DNA of 64,000 nucleotides from Halobaculum halobium (lineage in GTDB: Archaea > Halobacteriota > Halobacteria > Halobacteriales > Haloferacaceae), in NCBI RefSeq assembly GCF_030127145.1, contig NZ_CP126159.1:310001-374000 (forward strand). The letters are read 5' to 3'. Shown here piece after piece: positions 1 to 8,575 of the stretch (the stretch's first letter is position 1; every line of letters starts with the position of its first letter). A program made the translations under genes and the position numbers. A model generated the notes under the pieces. The model saw only the letters and a program-made list of their open reading frames with translations. It made no database searches and had not been told where the DNA came from.

Positions 1-660
1 CCGTACGTACTCCCGCAGTTCCGGTACGAGATCGGCGAAACGCTCCGGGTCGTCTGTGAGGTTCGGGTAGAAGCCTCCATCTGCGAGTCTGTCGAGCGTC
101 TCCTCACAGTCAGCCAAGACTGCCTCGCGGAAGTCGTCGTGTCGGGGATGGTCGTCCGTATCGAGAACACACAATTCACCGTCTTGCACTCCGATTTTGC
201 CTGCTGCAGGCAGTGAACCGAGTTCGTGGAGTTCCGCGAGGTTCTCACCAGCCTCTCGAAGTAGGGTCTCACGTGCAGCCTCTGAGAGTTCCGCTAATTT
301 CCCTTCGTAGTTTTCTCCCTCAACGTATTCCATCACGTAGAACGGAGCGGGATATCGATCGTGGTCGTCACAGTACCCAAACACCTCTGGAACAGGGATC
401 GTGGTTTCTCGGTGTACGAGTTCCAATAACCGGGGCTCTGACCGGGCAACAATCGGATCGACGAAGTCAGCTGTCGTCGCCTTCAGAACGACAGACCGGC
501 GCTCCGGCGTTCGAACGTCAAGAATAGCAACCAGGTCAGTTCCGTGCGGGCTCCGTTCGATAGCTGTGACACGCCACTCCGGCTCGATCTCCGCGACCAT
601 CCCACGCACCCCCGAATCAGATACCTGCTCGGTGTCTGATCCGGGTGCTTCCTCCGTCAT
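1..660 (-). CDS. Aminoglycoside phosphotransferase-family protein, C-terminus cut by window edge
   Basis: About 220 N-terminal residues are visible; the frame is open to base 1. It has the N-lobe pattern of APH/choline-kinase-like phosphotransferases: a beta strand ending in VVLK (likely ATP-contacting Lys) followed by the hinge-like PFYVMEYVEG. The catalytic HxDxxxxN loop would lie beyond the window, so activity cannot be judged. In-frame ATGs also occur at 681 and 693; I prefer 660 because an AT-rich TATA-like stretch lies about 25 bp upstream, which suits a leaderless transcript. The substrate is unknown; haloarchaeal members are usually general small-molecule kinases, not proven resistance genes. 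Confidence 0.75.
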   Translation of the reverse strand, partial: MTEEAPGSDTEQVSDSGVRGMVAEIEPEWRVTAIERSPHGTDLVAILDVRTPERRSVVLKATTADFVDPIVARSEPRLLELVHRETTIPVPEVFGYCDDHDRYPAPFYVMEYVEGENYEGKLAELSEAARETLLREAGENLAELHELGSLPAAGKIGVQDGELCVLDTDDHPRHDDFREAVLADCEETLDRLADGGFYPNLTDDPERFADLVPELREYVR

Positions 661-850
661 GGAAGGAATTCTTTTTGACATGTATGAAAACATGTCTATC
701 CACAAATTCGACGACTAGCGACCCGTCGATAGCACGGTTCCAACCCCCCTTGGAGGATACACTGCAGTTCTTGGTGTGGAACGCCTGAATTAGATTATTT
801 CAGGGTTTTATTCTATCTGTGATCTGAATTGCTACGTACAGAATGCCTTC

Positions 851-1117
851 CTATCGGTGTTCGGATGGTATGTCACTTGTAGCCTGAAATGCCTCAGAGA
901 TCGCACCAATGCTACCGAAGAGAATCAGTCCTGTTCCGATGGTCAAAACAATGAGTGGAGACAGGAGTTCGGCGACAACCCAATAGGCGTCAGTGAACGC
1001 AGAAGCGAGTTCTAGTACACTCCAGTTGAGAAGTACAAGTCCAATGGCGATTGGGAGAGTATACGGCAGGGTTCGAACCGCTACACGGTATGATGGTGAT
1101 GCCGTATCGGAGGGCAC
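851..1117 (-). CDS. Small hypothetical membrane protein
   Basis: 88 residues from a GTG start. Two hydrophobic stretches (about residues 17-40 and 46-72) suggest two membrane helices with a short polar N-terminus and a C-terminus containing Glu and His. I do not recognise a family. The amino-acid composition and the absence of a competing frame make it a plausible gene, but the region is lower in GC than the rest of the window and no conserved motif supports it. It stands alone, with no operon partner. Confidence 0.5.
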   Translation of the reverse strand: MPSDTASPSYRVAVRTLPYTLPIAIGLVLLNWSVLELASAFTDAYWVVAELLSPLIVLTIGTGLILFGSIGAISEAFQATSDIPSEHR

Positions 1118-1289
1118 AGGCTGGACAATTCCTTCGGTGAGAGTAATACTTCTGTTTTCTTACGATAAACTCGCAGTAGGTACCTACCGGGTTTCCAGAC
1201 TTCTAGCTCTGTAAAACTGCGATCGGTGGGAGGTTGCGTTGGATACAGAGGATAAGTTCAGCGGACGATCTCTGCGGGCGACGTACTGG

Positions 1290-1493
1290 TCAGTCCTGCT
1301 TCTGAATCATTCCTAAGTGGATCAGGAGTCCCAATATGCCCAAGAATCCTAGCAAGATACCGCGTAGTTGCGGATTCTTGAGCCCTCGTTTCTCTGCATC
1401 TGAGTAGACGTAGTACCCGACGGTGGGCCAGAAAATGAGTAAGTAGAGCCCGGCGCGGATGAGGAGGCCATTGTACGCGGTCAGCAAATCCAT
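1290..1493 (-). CDS. Small membrane protein, two helices
   Basis: 67 residues with an ATG start. Two hydrophobic helices (about 8-28 and 45-62) flank the polar loop YSDAEKRG, an arrangement I recall from many haloarchaeal small membrane proteins of unknown role. A weak AT-rich element near 1523-1529 sits about 30 bp upstream on this strand, which fits leaderless transcription. No partner gene is adjacent. The function is unknown; the composition supports a real gene. Confidence 0.6.
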   Translation of the reverse strand: MDLLTAYNGLLIRAGLYLLIFWPTVGYYVYSDAEKRGLKNPQLRGILLGFLGILGLLIHLGMIQKQD

Positions 1494-1886
1494 CAGAGAC
1501 TCACCGCCGTCTTCACGGGAACCATATTCGATTGTTCTTTCCTGTTGAAAAGTAGTTTTGGAGGAATGGGACTATTGAGGCCGTGACCGATTCGCAACAG
1601 CTATCTAACGGCTGTTTCATCTGGATATCAGCCGAACAGAATACCAGAGTCACCCGTTACTGAAGTTCTTCAACCAGTGAGGCAATAGCCTCCTCGACGA
1701 GAACGCTGTCAAGGCGACCCTGCCAGAAGTCGAGGAACTTCCAGCAAGCACCAGAAGTTGAGGCTGGCCTTCTCAATGCATGCGATCCTCGAACCGCTCC
1801 ATGGTCAACAGAGAATTAAACTCCAGTATTTTCGTAGCTTTCACTCCTAACACTCTTTACAGTGCATAACGTGTCCACATTCAAAG
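1494..1886. other. Gap with an inverted toxin remnant and no intact gene
   Basis: This 393 bp AT-richer stretch has no convincing intact gene. The only coding-like part is the PemK/MazF-type tail at 1657-1740 on the minus strand. The 60 bp beyond it (1741-1800) looks coding-like in pieces but is broken by stops in all minus frames. The end nearest 1887 should hold the promoter of the wHTH gene. Confidence 0.5.
1657..1740 (-). pseudogene. 3' remnant of a PemK/MazF-like toxin, inverted
   Basis: Read on the minus strand this encodes DFWQGRLDSVLVEEAIASLV followed by EELQ and a stop. From memory this is how haloarchaeal PemK/MazF-like toxins end (a FWQGRLD motif, then a short acidic helix). The intact N-terminus of such a toxin lies on the opposite strand at 2255-2379. 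This piece has no start or body of its own, so I read it as a displaced, inverted 3' fragment. The match rests on recalled family sequence and was not searched. Confidence 0.5.
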
Positions 1887-2258
1887 ATGTCCATCGACCG
1901 AGACACCTTCGAGAACACAAGCGAGGACGAGCTCGCGGATCTTTCTGTCCCAGATCAGGTACTGGGGTTCCTCGTCGCCAACGAGGAACGTGCGTTCAAG
2001 GCCCACGAAATCGCCTCCCAGATTGGCGTCGACGAGGGCGCGGTTAGCACCGCTCTGTCGCGATTGAAGGGTCGTGACCTCGTTGAGCACAAGGCGACGT
2101 ACTGGGCGGTGACCGATGACGCCGAACGCCTCGAAGGATATAGTGGCTACGAGCGAGTGACCGCGCTGTTCAACGAACAATTCGGCGAAGAAGACAAGGA
2201 AGCGTGGCGCGAGCACGCACCCGCGGAACCCCACCCGAGCGTCGAGGACGACCAGTGA
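1887..2258 (+). CDS. wHTH protein, antitoxin-like partner of a broken toxin
   Basis: 123 residues, acidic, ATG start. Residues about 20-85 form a winged helix-turn-helix of MarR/ArsR type (helix-turn-helix HEIASQIGVDEGAVSTALSRL, then a wing ending YWAVTDD). The stop overlaps the GTG of the PemK/MazF-like reading frame downstream, the usual translational coupling of a toxin-antitoxin pair. In that setting it would bind DNA, repress its own operon and neutralise the toxin. Here the toxin is truncated, so the antitoxin may be an orphan kept for regulation or not yet lost. Confidence 0.75.
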   Translation: MSIDRDTFENTSEDELADLSVPDQVLGFLVANEERAFKAHEIASQIGVDEGAVSTALSRLKGRDLVEHKATYWAVTDDAERLEGYSGYERVTALFNEQFGEEDKEAWREHAPAEPHPSVEDDQ

Positions 2259-2379
2259 CCGACGAAGAGACCCTGATTTTCGAGCGTGGCGACGTCGTCT
2301 ACGGAGATGATCCGTTCAAAAGCGAGGAAGACGCTCGGCCCTGGCTCATTCTCTCGAATCACGAAGGGCGTCCGTTCAC
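2255..2379 (+). pseudogene. 5' remnant of a PemK/MazF-like toxin
   Basis: Starts with GTG overlapping the stop of the wHTH gene. The first 41 codons give an N-terminus with RGDVVYGDDPF and ARPWLILSNHEGRPF, the beta-barrel start typical of PemK/MazF-like endoribonucleases in haloarchaea. After Phe-41 the sequence no longer resembles the family and passes into transposase-derived DNA. The toxin therefore lacks its core and tail; a plausible tail lies inverted at 1657-1740. Confidence 0.6.
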
Positions 2380-2749
2380 GTCGAATCGGGCAGTCACTCG
2401 ATGCAGTTCCTGTACGTTCCGTCGACAAATGGTGGGGGAACAACCGTGTTCGCGACGAATCTCCGAATCGGCCCGGAAGAGGCTGAGTCATTCTGTCGGC
2501 GCTACAGCCGCAGCTGGAAGATCGAAGACGAGTACAAATCAATCAAGAACGATTTCCTCGCAAAGACCTCCTCGAAAGACTACCGTGTCAGGCTGTTCTA
2601 CTTCGTGTTCGCGGTCCTGCTCTACAATATCTGGCGGCTCACTGATTTCCTGTGAAAGCTGGCGTTGACGACGAGATGGACTATGCGCCCGTGTTGAGCG
2701 CGGGTGAATGCGTTGAAATCGTCGTTTCGGCGTGATCCCACCCGACTGA
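2380..2749 (+). mobile_element. Decayed ISH-type transposase, 3' part only
   Basis: The frame from 2401 to 2655 encodes the C-terminal part of a haloarchaeal IS4/ISH3-like transposase, with the segment FCRRYSRSWKIEDEYKSIKN (catalytic Glu region, Y-x2-R-W-x-I-E-x-E-Y-K) and YRVRLFYFVFAVLLYNIWRL. At 2655 it hits a stop; a one-base shift restores KAGVDDEMDYAPVLSAGE up to 2735, and a second shift would give a tail ending at 2749. The N-terminal two thirds are absent. It sits directly on the broken toxin, so the insertion or a later deletion is the likely cause of that break. Confidence 0.7.
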
Positions 2750-3242
2750 CCGGCAGCTTCCCTCCCGGGTTCGCCATCCGAGAGTGGTAATGCTATTCAG
2801 CAACGCCTGAATCCAAGAGATTTTGGACGTTTTTGTCAAATTAGTCAAGGACAGTTCAAAATTGGTTCTCAATTGGTGAATAGAGCACGAATCGATGGCG
2901 ACCCAACCCAAAACTGGCCTATCCTCCGAAACTGTGGAACTTCACCAGAGCAAATTTGATATATCGCTATGCAGTTTATAAACACCGATTTTCAACCGTA
3001 TCCTGCGCATAGCTGCTCCTGAGGCCTTCTACGTAGCGTATCGCCTCTTCGAAATTCCACTTTTGCTTAATCAACTAAGCACAAGTGGCTTTGACCACCA
3101 CTGAGCCCTCCGGTGAGCCAGTCAGTTAGTAAACCGACGAAGTGCCGCTACTCCCCGCCTGCGTGAGTTCGAAGATGCTAGGAAGCCGACGATCAGTTGA
3201 CCGAGACCGTTACCCTGTTCTACGGATCACGACGCCGGCAGG
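2750..3242. other. Non-coding stretch with probable IS-end debris
   Basis: Nearly 500 bp with no convincing gene on either strand; it is AT-richer than the surroundings. TATTCAGCAACGCC near 2792-2805 may be the old right end of the adjacent ISH element, as similar termini occur in ISH elements I remember. There are TATA-like runs around 2956-2985 but no reading frame follows them. The open frame at 2681-2911 on the minus strand is antisense to transposase debris and was not accepted. Confidence 0.4.
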
Positions 3243-5468
3243 TCACTCGCTTACGCCCGCTAACGGCAGCCTCACGTGTACGACGGTTCCACCGCCATCG
3301 CGATCCTCGAATTCGATCGACCCGCCAGATCGGGTGACGATCCAGTTCGCGAGCCACAGACCGATCCCGTCGGTGTGTGTGAGCGAATCGGGGATCTGAT
3401 GGGTGGTAACGAGTTCTTTGATAGATTCCGGAACTCCAGGTCCGCGATCAGCGATCGAGATGCGGACCGTATCGGCTCCTGTCTCAGTGCCGCCTGCGTC
3501 GCTCGCAGCCACGATGGTCACGGTGGGGACGGCGTCGTCAGTGTGTTCGATCGCATTTTCGATGCATTCCGCCAGCGCGTCTTCGATCTGTGGCGTTGCA
3601 TCCACGGTCAATCCGGCCGGACAGTCGACGGAAACCTCCGCACTCGGATGGGTCTCCCGGAGATCCGTGAGGGCTGATCGAAGCACCGAGCGGACGTCGT
3701 GTGAGCGAATGTCGTCCGGGGCCGAGAACTGTTTGACGACGGCCCGTTCCTTACGAACGAGGTCGAGGAGGCGCTCGCTTGTCGCGGTGATGGTCGATGC
3801 CGACTCGGCGACGTCGCCGTCTGTTGCTCGTTCGATACGACCTGCGTGGCCCAAGATGACGTTCATGTCGTTGCGGAGATTATGGCGCAGCACCCGATCC
3901 AACACAGCGACTTGTTGAGCACGCTCGATCTGATCAGTGATGTCGATTTGGACGGCGACGAATCCGACCACGTCTCCGTCATCGATTAGCGGAGAGATTG
4001 TCTGGTGAGCGCGGTAGTGGTGTCCGTCGCTGTCCTTATCGATGATCCGTTCCTCGAAGGTTTCCCCGCTTGTGATGGTCCGCCAGAGTCGGTCGAAGTA
4101 TTCCTCGCCCATCTGACCCGAGCTCAGAATGTTTGGCGTCCGGCCGACCGCGTCGTCGTACTCGTAGCCCGTTAGCTCCTCGAAACTCCGGTTGACGTAG
4201 GTAATTGTGCCGTCGAGATCCGTAATATAGATCGCGTGGCCAGACTGGTCGACGGCTCGTTCGAACCCTTGGAGCCGTGATTCGGTCGCTTTCTGTTCGC
4301 TCACGTCTGTCTGAAAGCCGACGTAGTGGGTGACTCTGCCGTCTGCGTTCGTGACAGGAGCGATCGTCAACCGGTTCCAGAACGGAGTCCCGTCCGCACG
4401 GTAGTTGCGGATCGTCACCGTGGCCGACTCCTCAGCCTCGATTGCGTCTCGGAGCGTTGAGACGGTGGCGGAGGTAGTCTCTGGTCCCTGTAGGAACCGG
4501 CAGTTCCGGCCGACCGCTTCGGAGATGGAGTACCCCGTGAGCTTCTCGAACGCTTCGTTCACGTACACCAGCGGTTCGTTCTCTTGACGTACGTCTGCGA
4601 GCGTCACGCCGACCGGTGCGGCGTCGATCGCTCGCTGCAACAACGCGATCTGTCGTTGCTGGTCACGGGAGTCGGTGATGTCCTGAATCGCACCACGTAC
4701 TACAACGACCTCGCCGTCCTGTTTGATGGGGTGTCCGATGGTCCGAACCAACCGCCGGGTGCCACCGTTCGTGAGAATCTGTGCCTCCGTGTCGTACGCC
4801 GCTCCGTCCTCGATCGCCCGTCGCACCGCAGTTTGAATCTCCTCTCGATGGTCCGGGTGATAAAACGACAGCGCCTTTTCAACTGTCGGCTCGAACTCGG
4901 AGTCGACTCCGTGGATCCGCCTCGTGCCCGCGGTCCAGACGAGCGCGTCTGACTCGATGTCGTACTCCCAGCCACCGGTGCCCGCAAGCGACTCCGTATG
5001 GTCGAGTAGCGTTTCAGTCGTCCGGGCCTCGGCTTCGTTCGACGGAGTCCGTGACTTCGATTCGGGCCCTGTGTCCGTGGGACCGCTCTCTTCGGATCGG
5101 GGCCGAATCCCAGTACCGGACGCCGCCGCGGTGGCTGTCTCGTCAACGACAAGCAGCACCGCGACGCCGTCGCCATCGGGGACCGCCCACCCCAATCCGC
5201 TCTGTTCTGTCGTCTGTGCTGCCCACTCGATTGTTGCCGGCCGCTTTGTCTCTACTACTGCCTCTAATGTCTCGCGTGTGGTCGCCGGAGAGGGTGATAG
5301 CTGCGGGAGGATGTCGGCCGTGACTCCACTTGGGTCAATACCCAATACCGCCGCCGCAGCCTCGTCAAGACCGCAACACTCCAGCGACGCATCGAACTTC
5401 ACGGTGCCATCGACGGGAACGCCGTCTCCGCTGGGGTGAGTAGGACCGTGCGTGTCGCCGCCAGTCAC
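3243..5468 (-). CDS. LOV/PAS sensor histidine kinase
   Basis: 741 residues from a GTG start. After a poorly defined N-terminus come three PAS domains: about 155-268, a LOV domain at 275-395, and one at 397-515. The LOV domain carries GRNCRFLQ with the photoactive Cys at 323, NYRADGTPFWN with flavin-contacting Asn 355 and 365, and Gln 386 in GFQTDV, so it should bind FMN and respond to blue light. The kinase part has the haloarchaeal H-box HNLRND (529-534), an N-box ECIENAIEH, and G-boxes DRGPG and DGIGLWLAN. No transmembrane segment is seen, so it is cytoplasmic. It lies 122 bp downstream of the oxidase operon on the same strand. Confidence 0.93.
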   Translation of the reverse strand: MTGGDTHGPTHPSGDGVPVDGTVKFDASLECCGLDEAAAAVLGIDPSGVTADILPQLSPSPATTRETLEAVVETKRPATIEWAAQTTEQSGLGWAVPDGDGVAVLLVVDETATAAASGTGIRPRSEESGPTDTGPESKSRTPSNEAEARTTETLLDHTESLAGTGGWEYDIESDALVWTAGTRRIHGVDSEFEPTVEKALSFYHPDHREEIQTAVRRAIEDGAAYDTEAQILTNGGTRRLVRTIGHPIKQDGEVVVVRGAIQDITDSRDQQRQIALLQRAIDAAPVGVTLADVRQENEPLVYVNEAFEKLTGYSISEAVGRNCRFLQGPETTSATVSTLRDAIEAEESATVTIRNYRADGTPFWNRLTIAPVTNADGRVTHYVGFQTDVSEQKATESRLQGFERAVDQSGHAIYITDLDGTITYVNRSFEELTGYEYDDAVGRTPNILSSGQMGEEYFDRLWRTITSGETFEERIIDKDSDGHHYRAHQTISPLIDDGDVVGFVAVQIDITDQIERAQQVAVLDRVLRHNLRNDMNVILGHAGRIERATDGDVAESASTITATSERLLDLVRKERAVVKQFSAPDDIRSHDVRSVLRSALTDLRETHPSAEVSVDCPAGLTVDATPQIEDALAECIENAIEHTDDAVPTVTIVAASDAGGTETGADTVRISIADRGPGVPESIKELVTTHQIPDSLTHTDGIGLWLANWIVTRSGGSIEFEDRDGGGTVVHVRLPLAGVSE

Positions 5469-5590
5469 GACAGCCCTCCACCCGATGCCGAACCGGTGTT
5501 ACGCTCGATAGTCTCAGATTGCAGTTGCATTGTGTGTTGTACCCGCCGCAGTCTCATAAGCGTCCACAGTCGATTCGCGCGCCGATCCGC

Positions 5591-6229
5591 TCACCCGCGG
5601 ATCGGCGGTCGTTTCAGCGTAACTGACCGCGCGACCACGTCTTCTCCGCCTCGGCGCAAGACGGCGTCCACGGCGACAGGCATCGAATCCGTCGGTAAGT
5701 CCCACGCACCGGTCACTTCACCCGTCTCGCCCGCCGCGATCGCACCGCTCGTGGAAACGCTGTCCAGGCTCGACTCGTCTCTGAGAGAGACTCCTGTGAG
5801 GCGCAACTCGATATCCTCATCTGTCGGATTCTCGACAACGACCCGGAGTATGTAGGTCCGTGATCCCGGTGACTCCCCCCTGATCTCCGAGGTCTTGACC
5901 GTCTCGATCGGCTGCGTCTCGGGGAGCAACTCGTCGCCCACGCCGACGGCATCCGCCGCCGGAGTGGCCGACTCCGTCGCAGCGTCGTCTCCCCCCGAGG
6001 ACCCGTCGGTCCCGTCGTCGCCTCCGAGCAATTGGTCGCCGATCAGCCCACCGAACGTGAGCAACTCGACGATGACGGGTACTGCGAATGCGAGCACTGC
6101 AATCCACCGAATCAGGCGTCGACGGCTCGCGTCGTCAGCTTCCGACGAGGTCGAGTCGGACGCAGTCGGGTCGTCACGCGGGCCATCGGCCGCCGTCGGA
6201 TCTTCATTGTGTGTCGTGTCTTTGGTCAT
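5591..6229 (-). CDS. Membrane-anchored accessory protein of the oxidase operon
   Basis: 212 residues. A charged, low-complexity cytoplasmic N-terminus (1-37) is followed by one transmembrane helix (about 40-62), an Asp/Ser/Gly-rich linker, and a beta-sandwich-like domain (118-212) containing VVVENPTDEDIELRLTGVSL, probably on the outside of the cell. I do not recognise the family. It begins 48 bp after oxidase subunit I on the same strand, so it is likely cotranscribed and may help assemble or stabilise the oxidase; that role is inferred from position only. Confidence 0.8.
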   Translation of the reverse strand: MTKDTTHNEDPTAADGPRDDPTASDSTSSEADDASRRRLIRWIAVLAFAVPVIVELLTFGGLIGDQLLGGDDGTDGSSGGDDAATESATPAADAVGVGDELLPETQPIETVKTSEIRGESPGSRTYILRVVVENPTDEDIELRLTGVSLRDESSLDSVSTSGAIAAGETGEVTGAWDLPTDSMPVAVDAVLRRGGEDVVARSVTLKRPPIRG

Positions 6230-6277
6230 CGGATCAAGAACATGCAGGCGGAGACTGCGGCGTCTCTTCGTCGCGGG

Positions 6278-8035
6278 TTATGCCGGAACCGGGAGACTCC
6301 CCGGCGAGAGCACTCCGTCAGCAACCATGTCGTACAGCGGGAGGCCGTACGCGAGCGCCACCAAGACGATCGCGATCCCGACCCACAGCTTCAGGTTGTC
6401 GAGCACCCGCGGCGAGTCTTCGGCCCCCGACATCGGTTCCGGGAGGAAGCCGTTGACTCGGAGCTGACTGTTCGACTTCCCAAGCGTCCACGTTGCCAGC
6501 ATGACCGCGAGGAACATCACGGCGCCGACGAACAGTAACGTGCCGCCAATCGCGATCTGAATACGCATCTCGACGACGCTGCCGACGACAGCCTGGAAGC
6601 TGAACTGGTCGTACTGCGGCTCGGCCGTCCGGCGAGGGATCCCCGCGAGGCCGGCACGGTGCATGGCGTTCGACATCAACACCATCCCGACGAACCAGAC
6701 GTACGGCTGGACCGCGGCGAGGCCACGCCATTGGAGCCGCTTGCCCGTCACCTGCGGGACCAGCCAGTAGGAGACCGCCATCAGCGTGAGGGCGAACGCC
6801 GTCCCGACGGTGAGGTGGAAGTGACCGGGCACCCACAACGTGTTGTGGATGAGGTAGTTGATGTTCATCCCAGCGTTGATCATCCCCGAGAAGCCGCCTG
6901 CGGCGAACATGATGCCCGAGAGGGCGATGCCCGCGAACGCCGGCCGCTCCCACGGAAGCGCCTTCAGCCAGCCGAGGTAGCCGGTGCCGCCTCGCTGCCT
7001 GGCACCGTGCTCCATGCTGGCGACAACGGTGAACAGCGTCAACAGCGACGGTAACAACAGGAAGAACGTGTTCGTCATCGCGACGAATTTGTACCCCGAA
7101 GCGATCCCGGGGTCGGTGTACTGGTGGTGGAACCCGACTGGCGTTGAGAGGATGAGGAACAGCACGAACACCACCCGTGCGAGCGGGTCGCTGAACAGCC
7201 GACCGCCCGAGAGCTTCGGAAGGACCGTGTACCAGATCAGGTACGCGGGAAGCAGCCAGAAGTACACGACCGGGTGCCCGAAGTACCAGAACAGCGTCCG
7301 CGTGAGTAGCGGATCGACCTGACTGATGAGTCCCAGCGACCACGGGATGAGGAAGAAGACGACCTCGACGGCGACCCCGAGAGTCGAAATATACCACATC
7401 AGCATCGTCGTCAGGACCATGAACGACTGCAGCGGAATGCGCGCGTCGGGGTTCTCCGAACGCCACTCGCGGAACTGCAGGAAGTAGCTCGCGCCGGCCA
7501 GCCAGGAGCCGACGATGATCAGTGCTGCGCCCACGTAGAACAGCGGATGGGCCTTCAGGGGCGCGTAGAACGTGAACAGTACGTCAGCGCTGGCGGGAAT
7601 CGCGTCGGTCAGTCCCGCGAGGATCGTTCCCCCGGCCAGTAGCGTGCCGAGTGTTATCGTGCCGAGCCACGCCGCAGTCAACCGAGAGCTCGGGGGTTCA
7701 CGGTCGAGACTTCTCGTGGTAGCCCACTGGAACAGCCCCGCGATACCGAACGTCGTGAACACCAAGACCATCAGAACGCCGTGCCCCGTCAAAAGCGTAT
7801 AGTAATCCGACGAGGGGATGATCCGGAGCACGTTCGTCCGATGGAGCGCCTGAATCAGGCCGAACAACGCGCCGCCAGCGAACGCGACGAACGAGATGCC
7901 AAGACAGATGCGAACGATCTGTGCAGCTTCCGGGTACCGGTCGACGAACGCCCGGCGGCGTCGCGTTCCCTCCGCGGTCTCCACGTATTCTTCGTCACTG
8001 TGCGTGGCCGTATCGTCGGGATGTCCAGTTGCCAT
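6278..8035 (-). CDS. cbaA: ba3-type cytochrome oxidase subunit I
   Basis: 585 residues, about 13 membrane helices. It holds the heme-copper centre: heme-b His 85 (TGHGVLM) and His 407, high-spin heme His 405 (PGHFHLTVG), and CuB ligands His 254, 303 and 304 with the cross-linked Tyr 258 in GHPVVYFWLLPAY. That motif (HPVVY rather than HPEVY) is the ba3/B-type signature, as in Thermus ba3. It would reduce oxygen to water and pump protons in the membrane. Its ATG overlaps the stop of subunit II by one base, so the two are translationally coupled. Confidence 0.95.
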   Translation of the reverse strand: MATGHPDDTATHSDEEYVETAEGTRRRRAFVDRYPEAAQIVRICLGISFVAFAGGALFGLIQALHRTNVLRIIPSSDYYTLLTGHGVLMVLVFTTFGIAGLFQWATTRSLDREPPSSRLTAAWLGTITLGTLLAGGTILAGLTDAIPASADVLFTFYAPLKAHPLFYVGAALIIVGSWLAGASYFLQFREWRSENPDARIPLQSFMVLTTMLMWYISTLGVAVEVVFFLIPWSLGLISQVDPLLTRTLFWYFGHPVVYFWLLPAYLIWYTVLPKLSGGRLFSDPLARVVFVLFLILSTPVGFHHQYTDPGIASGYKFVAMTNTFFLLLPSLLTLFTVVASMEHGARQRGGTGYLGWLKALPWERPAFAGIALSGIMFAAGGFSGMINAGMNINYLIHNTLWVPGHFHLTVGTAFALTLMAVSYWLVPQVTGKRLQWRGLAAVQPYVWFVGMVLMSNAMHRAGLAGIPRRTAEPQYDQFSFQAVVGSVVEMRIQIAIGGTLLFVGAVMFLAVMLATWTLGKSNSQLRVNGFLPEPMSGAEDSPRVLDNLKLWVGIAIVLVALAYGLPLYDMVADGVLSPGSLPVPA

Positions 8036-8571
8036 TAGTTCTCACCCTCCGCGGTCGTGTCGAACTGCGACTGCGGAACGACGTGCAACTGGCCAGCCAT
8101 CGTGTGGTGACCGCTCCCGCAGTACTCGTGACAGACGATGCCGTACTCTCCCGTCTCCTCGAACGTGACGTCGAATTTGGCGACCTGCCCGGGGATCACC
8201 ATCGTGTTGACGTTGGTGGCGGCGAGGTTGAACCCGTGCGTCACGTCGGCTGAGGTGACGTGGAACGTTACCTCCTCGCCCCTGGGCACCTCTATTGGCT
8301 CCGCAGTCCCGGGGTTGAACAGATACTGTCGAGCCACGATGTACACGTCGACGCCGTCGCCGTCGGTGGACTCGTACACTCCCGGTTCTCGGAAGTTTTC
8401 GGTTTGTTCGAAGTTCCCGTCAGAGACGGCGGCGGCCTCGATGGTACCGCCGTCGTCGCCGACCATCGCGACCCCGGGACCGATCGCGCCGTAGACGATG
8501 GTCCCGACGAACGCCACGATCAGGACGAGCGATGCGCCAAACCAGAGTTTCTCGAATCGGTGGACGTGCAT
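8035..8571 (-). CDS. cbaB: ba3-type cytochrome oxidase subunit II, CuA
   Basis: 178 residues: one N-terminal membrane helix (about 10-32), then an external cupredoxin domain. All CuA ligands are present: His 112 (THGF), Cys 147, Glu 149, Cys 151, His 155 and Met 158 in CHEYCGSGHHTM. It accepts electrons, here probably from the halocyanin encoded just upstream, and passes them to subunit I. It starts 4 bp after the halocyanin-fusion gene and overlaps subunit I by one base, so all three form one operon. Confidence 0.95.
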   Translation of the reverse strand: MHVHRFEKLWFGASLVLIVAFVGTIVYGAIGPGVAMVGDDGGTIEAAAVSDGNFEQTENFREPGVYESTDGDGVDVYIVARQYLFNPGTAEPIEVPRGEEVTFHVTSADVTHGFNLAATNVNTMVIPGQVAKFDVTFEETGEYGIVCHEYCGSGHHTMAGQLHVVPQSQFDTTAEGEN

Positions 8572-8575
8572 AAAT

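Noticed and set aside
1070-1080. GGTTCGAACCG resembling a tRNA T-arm
   Set aside because: No acceptor or anticodon stems can be folded around it, and it lies in the 851-1117 reading frame on the other strand.
2681-2911. 76-residue open frame on the minus strand
   Set aside because: Antisense to transposase debris; no haloarchaeal composition or motif.
5489-5502. CGAAC-CGGT-GTTAC resembling a NarO-type site near the LOV kinase start
   Set aside because: Two mismatches in the second half-site and too close to the start codon.
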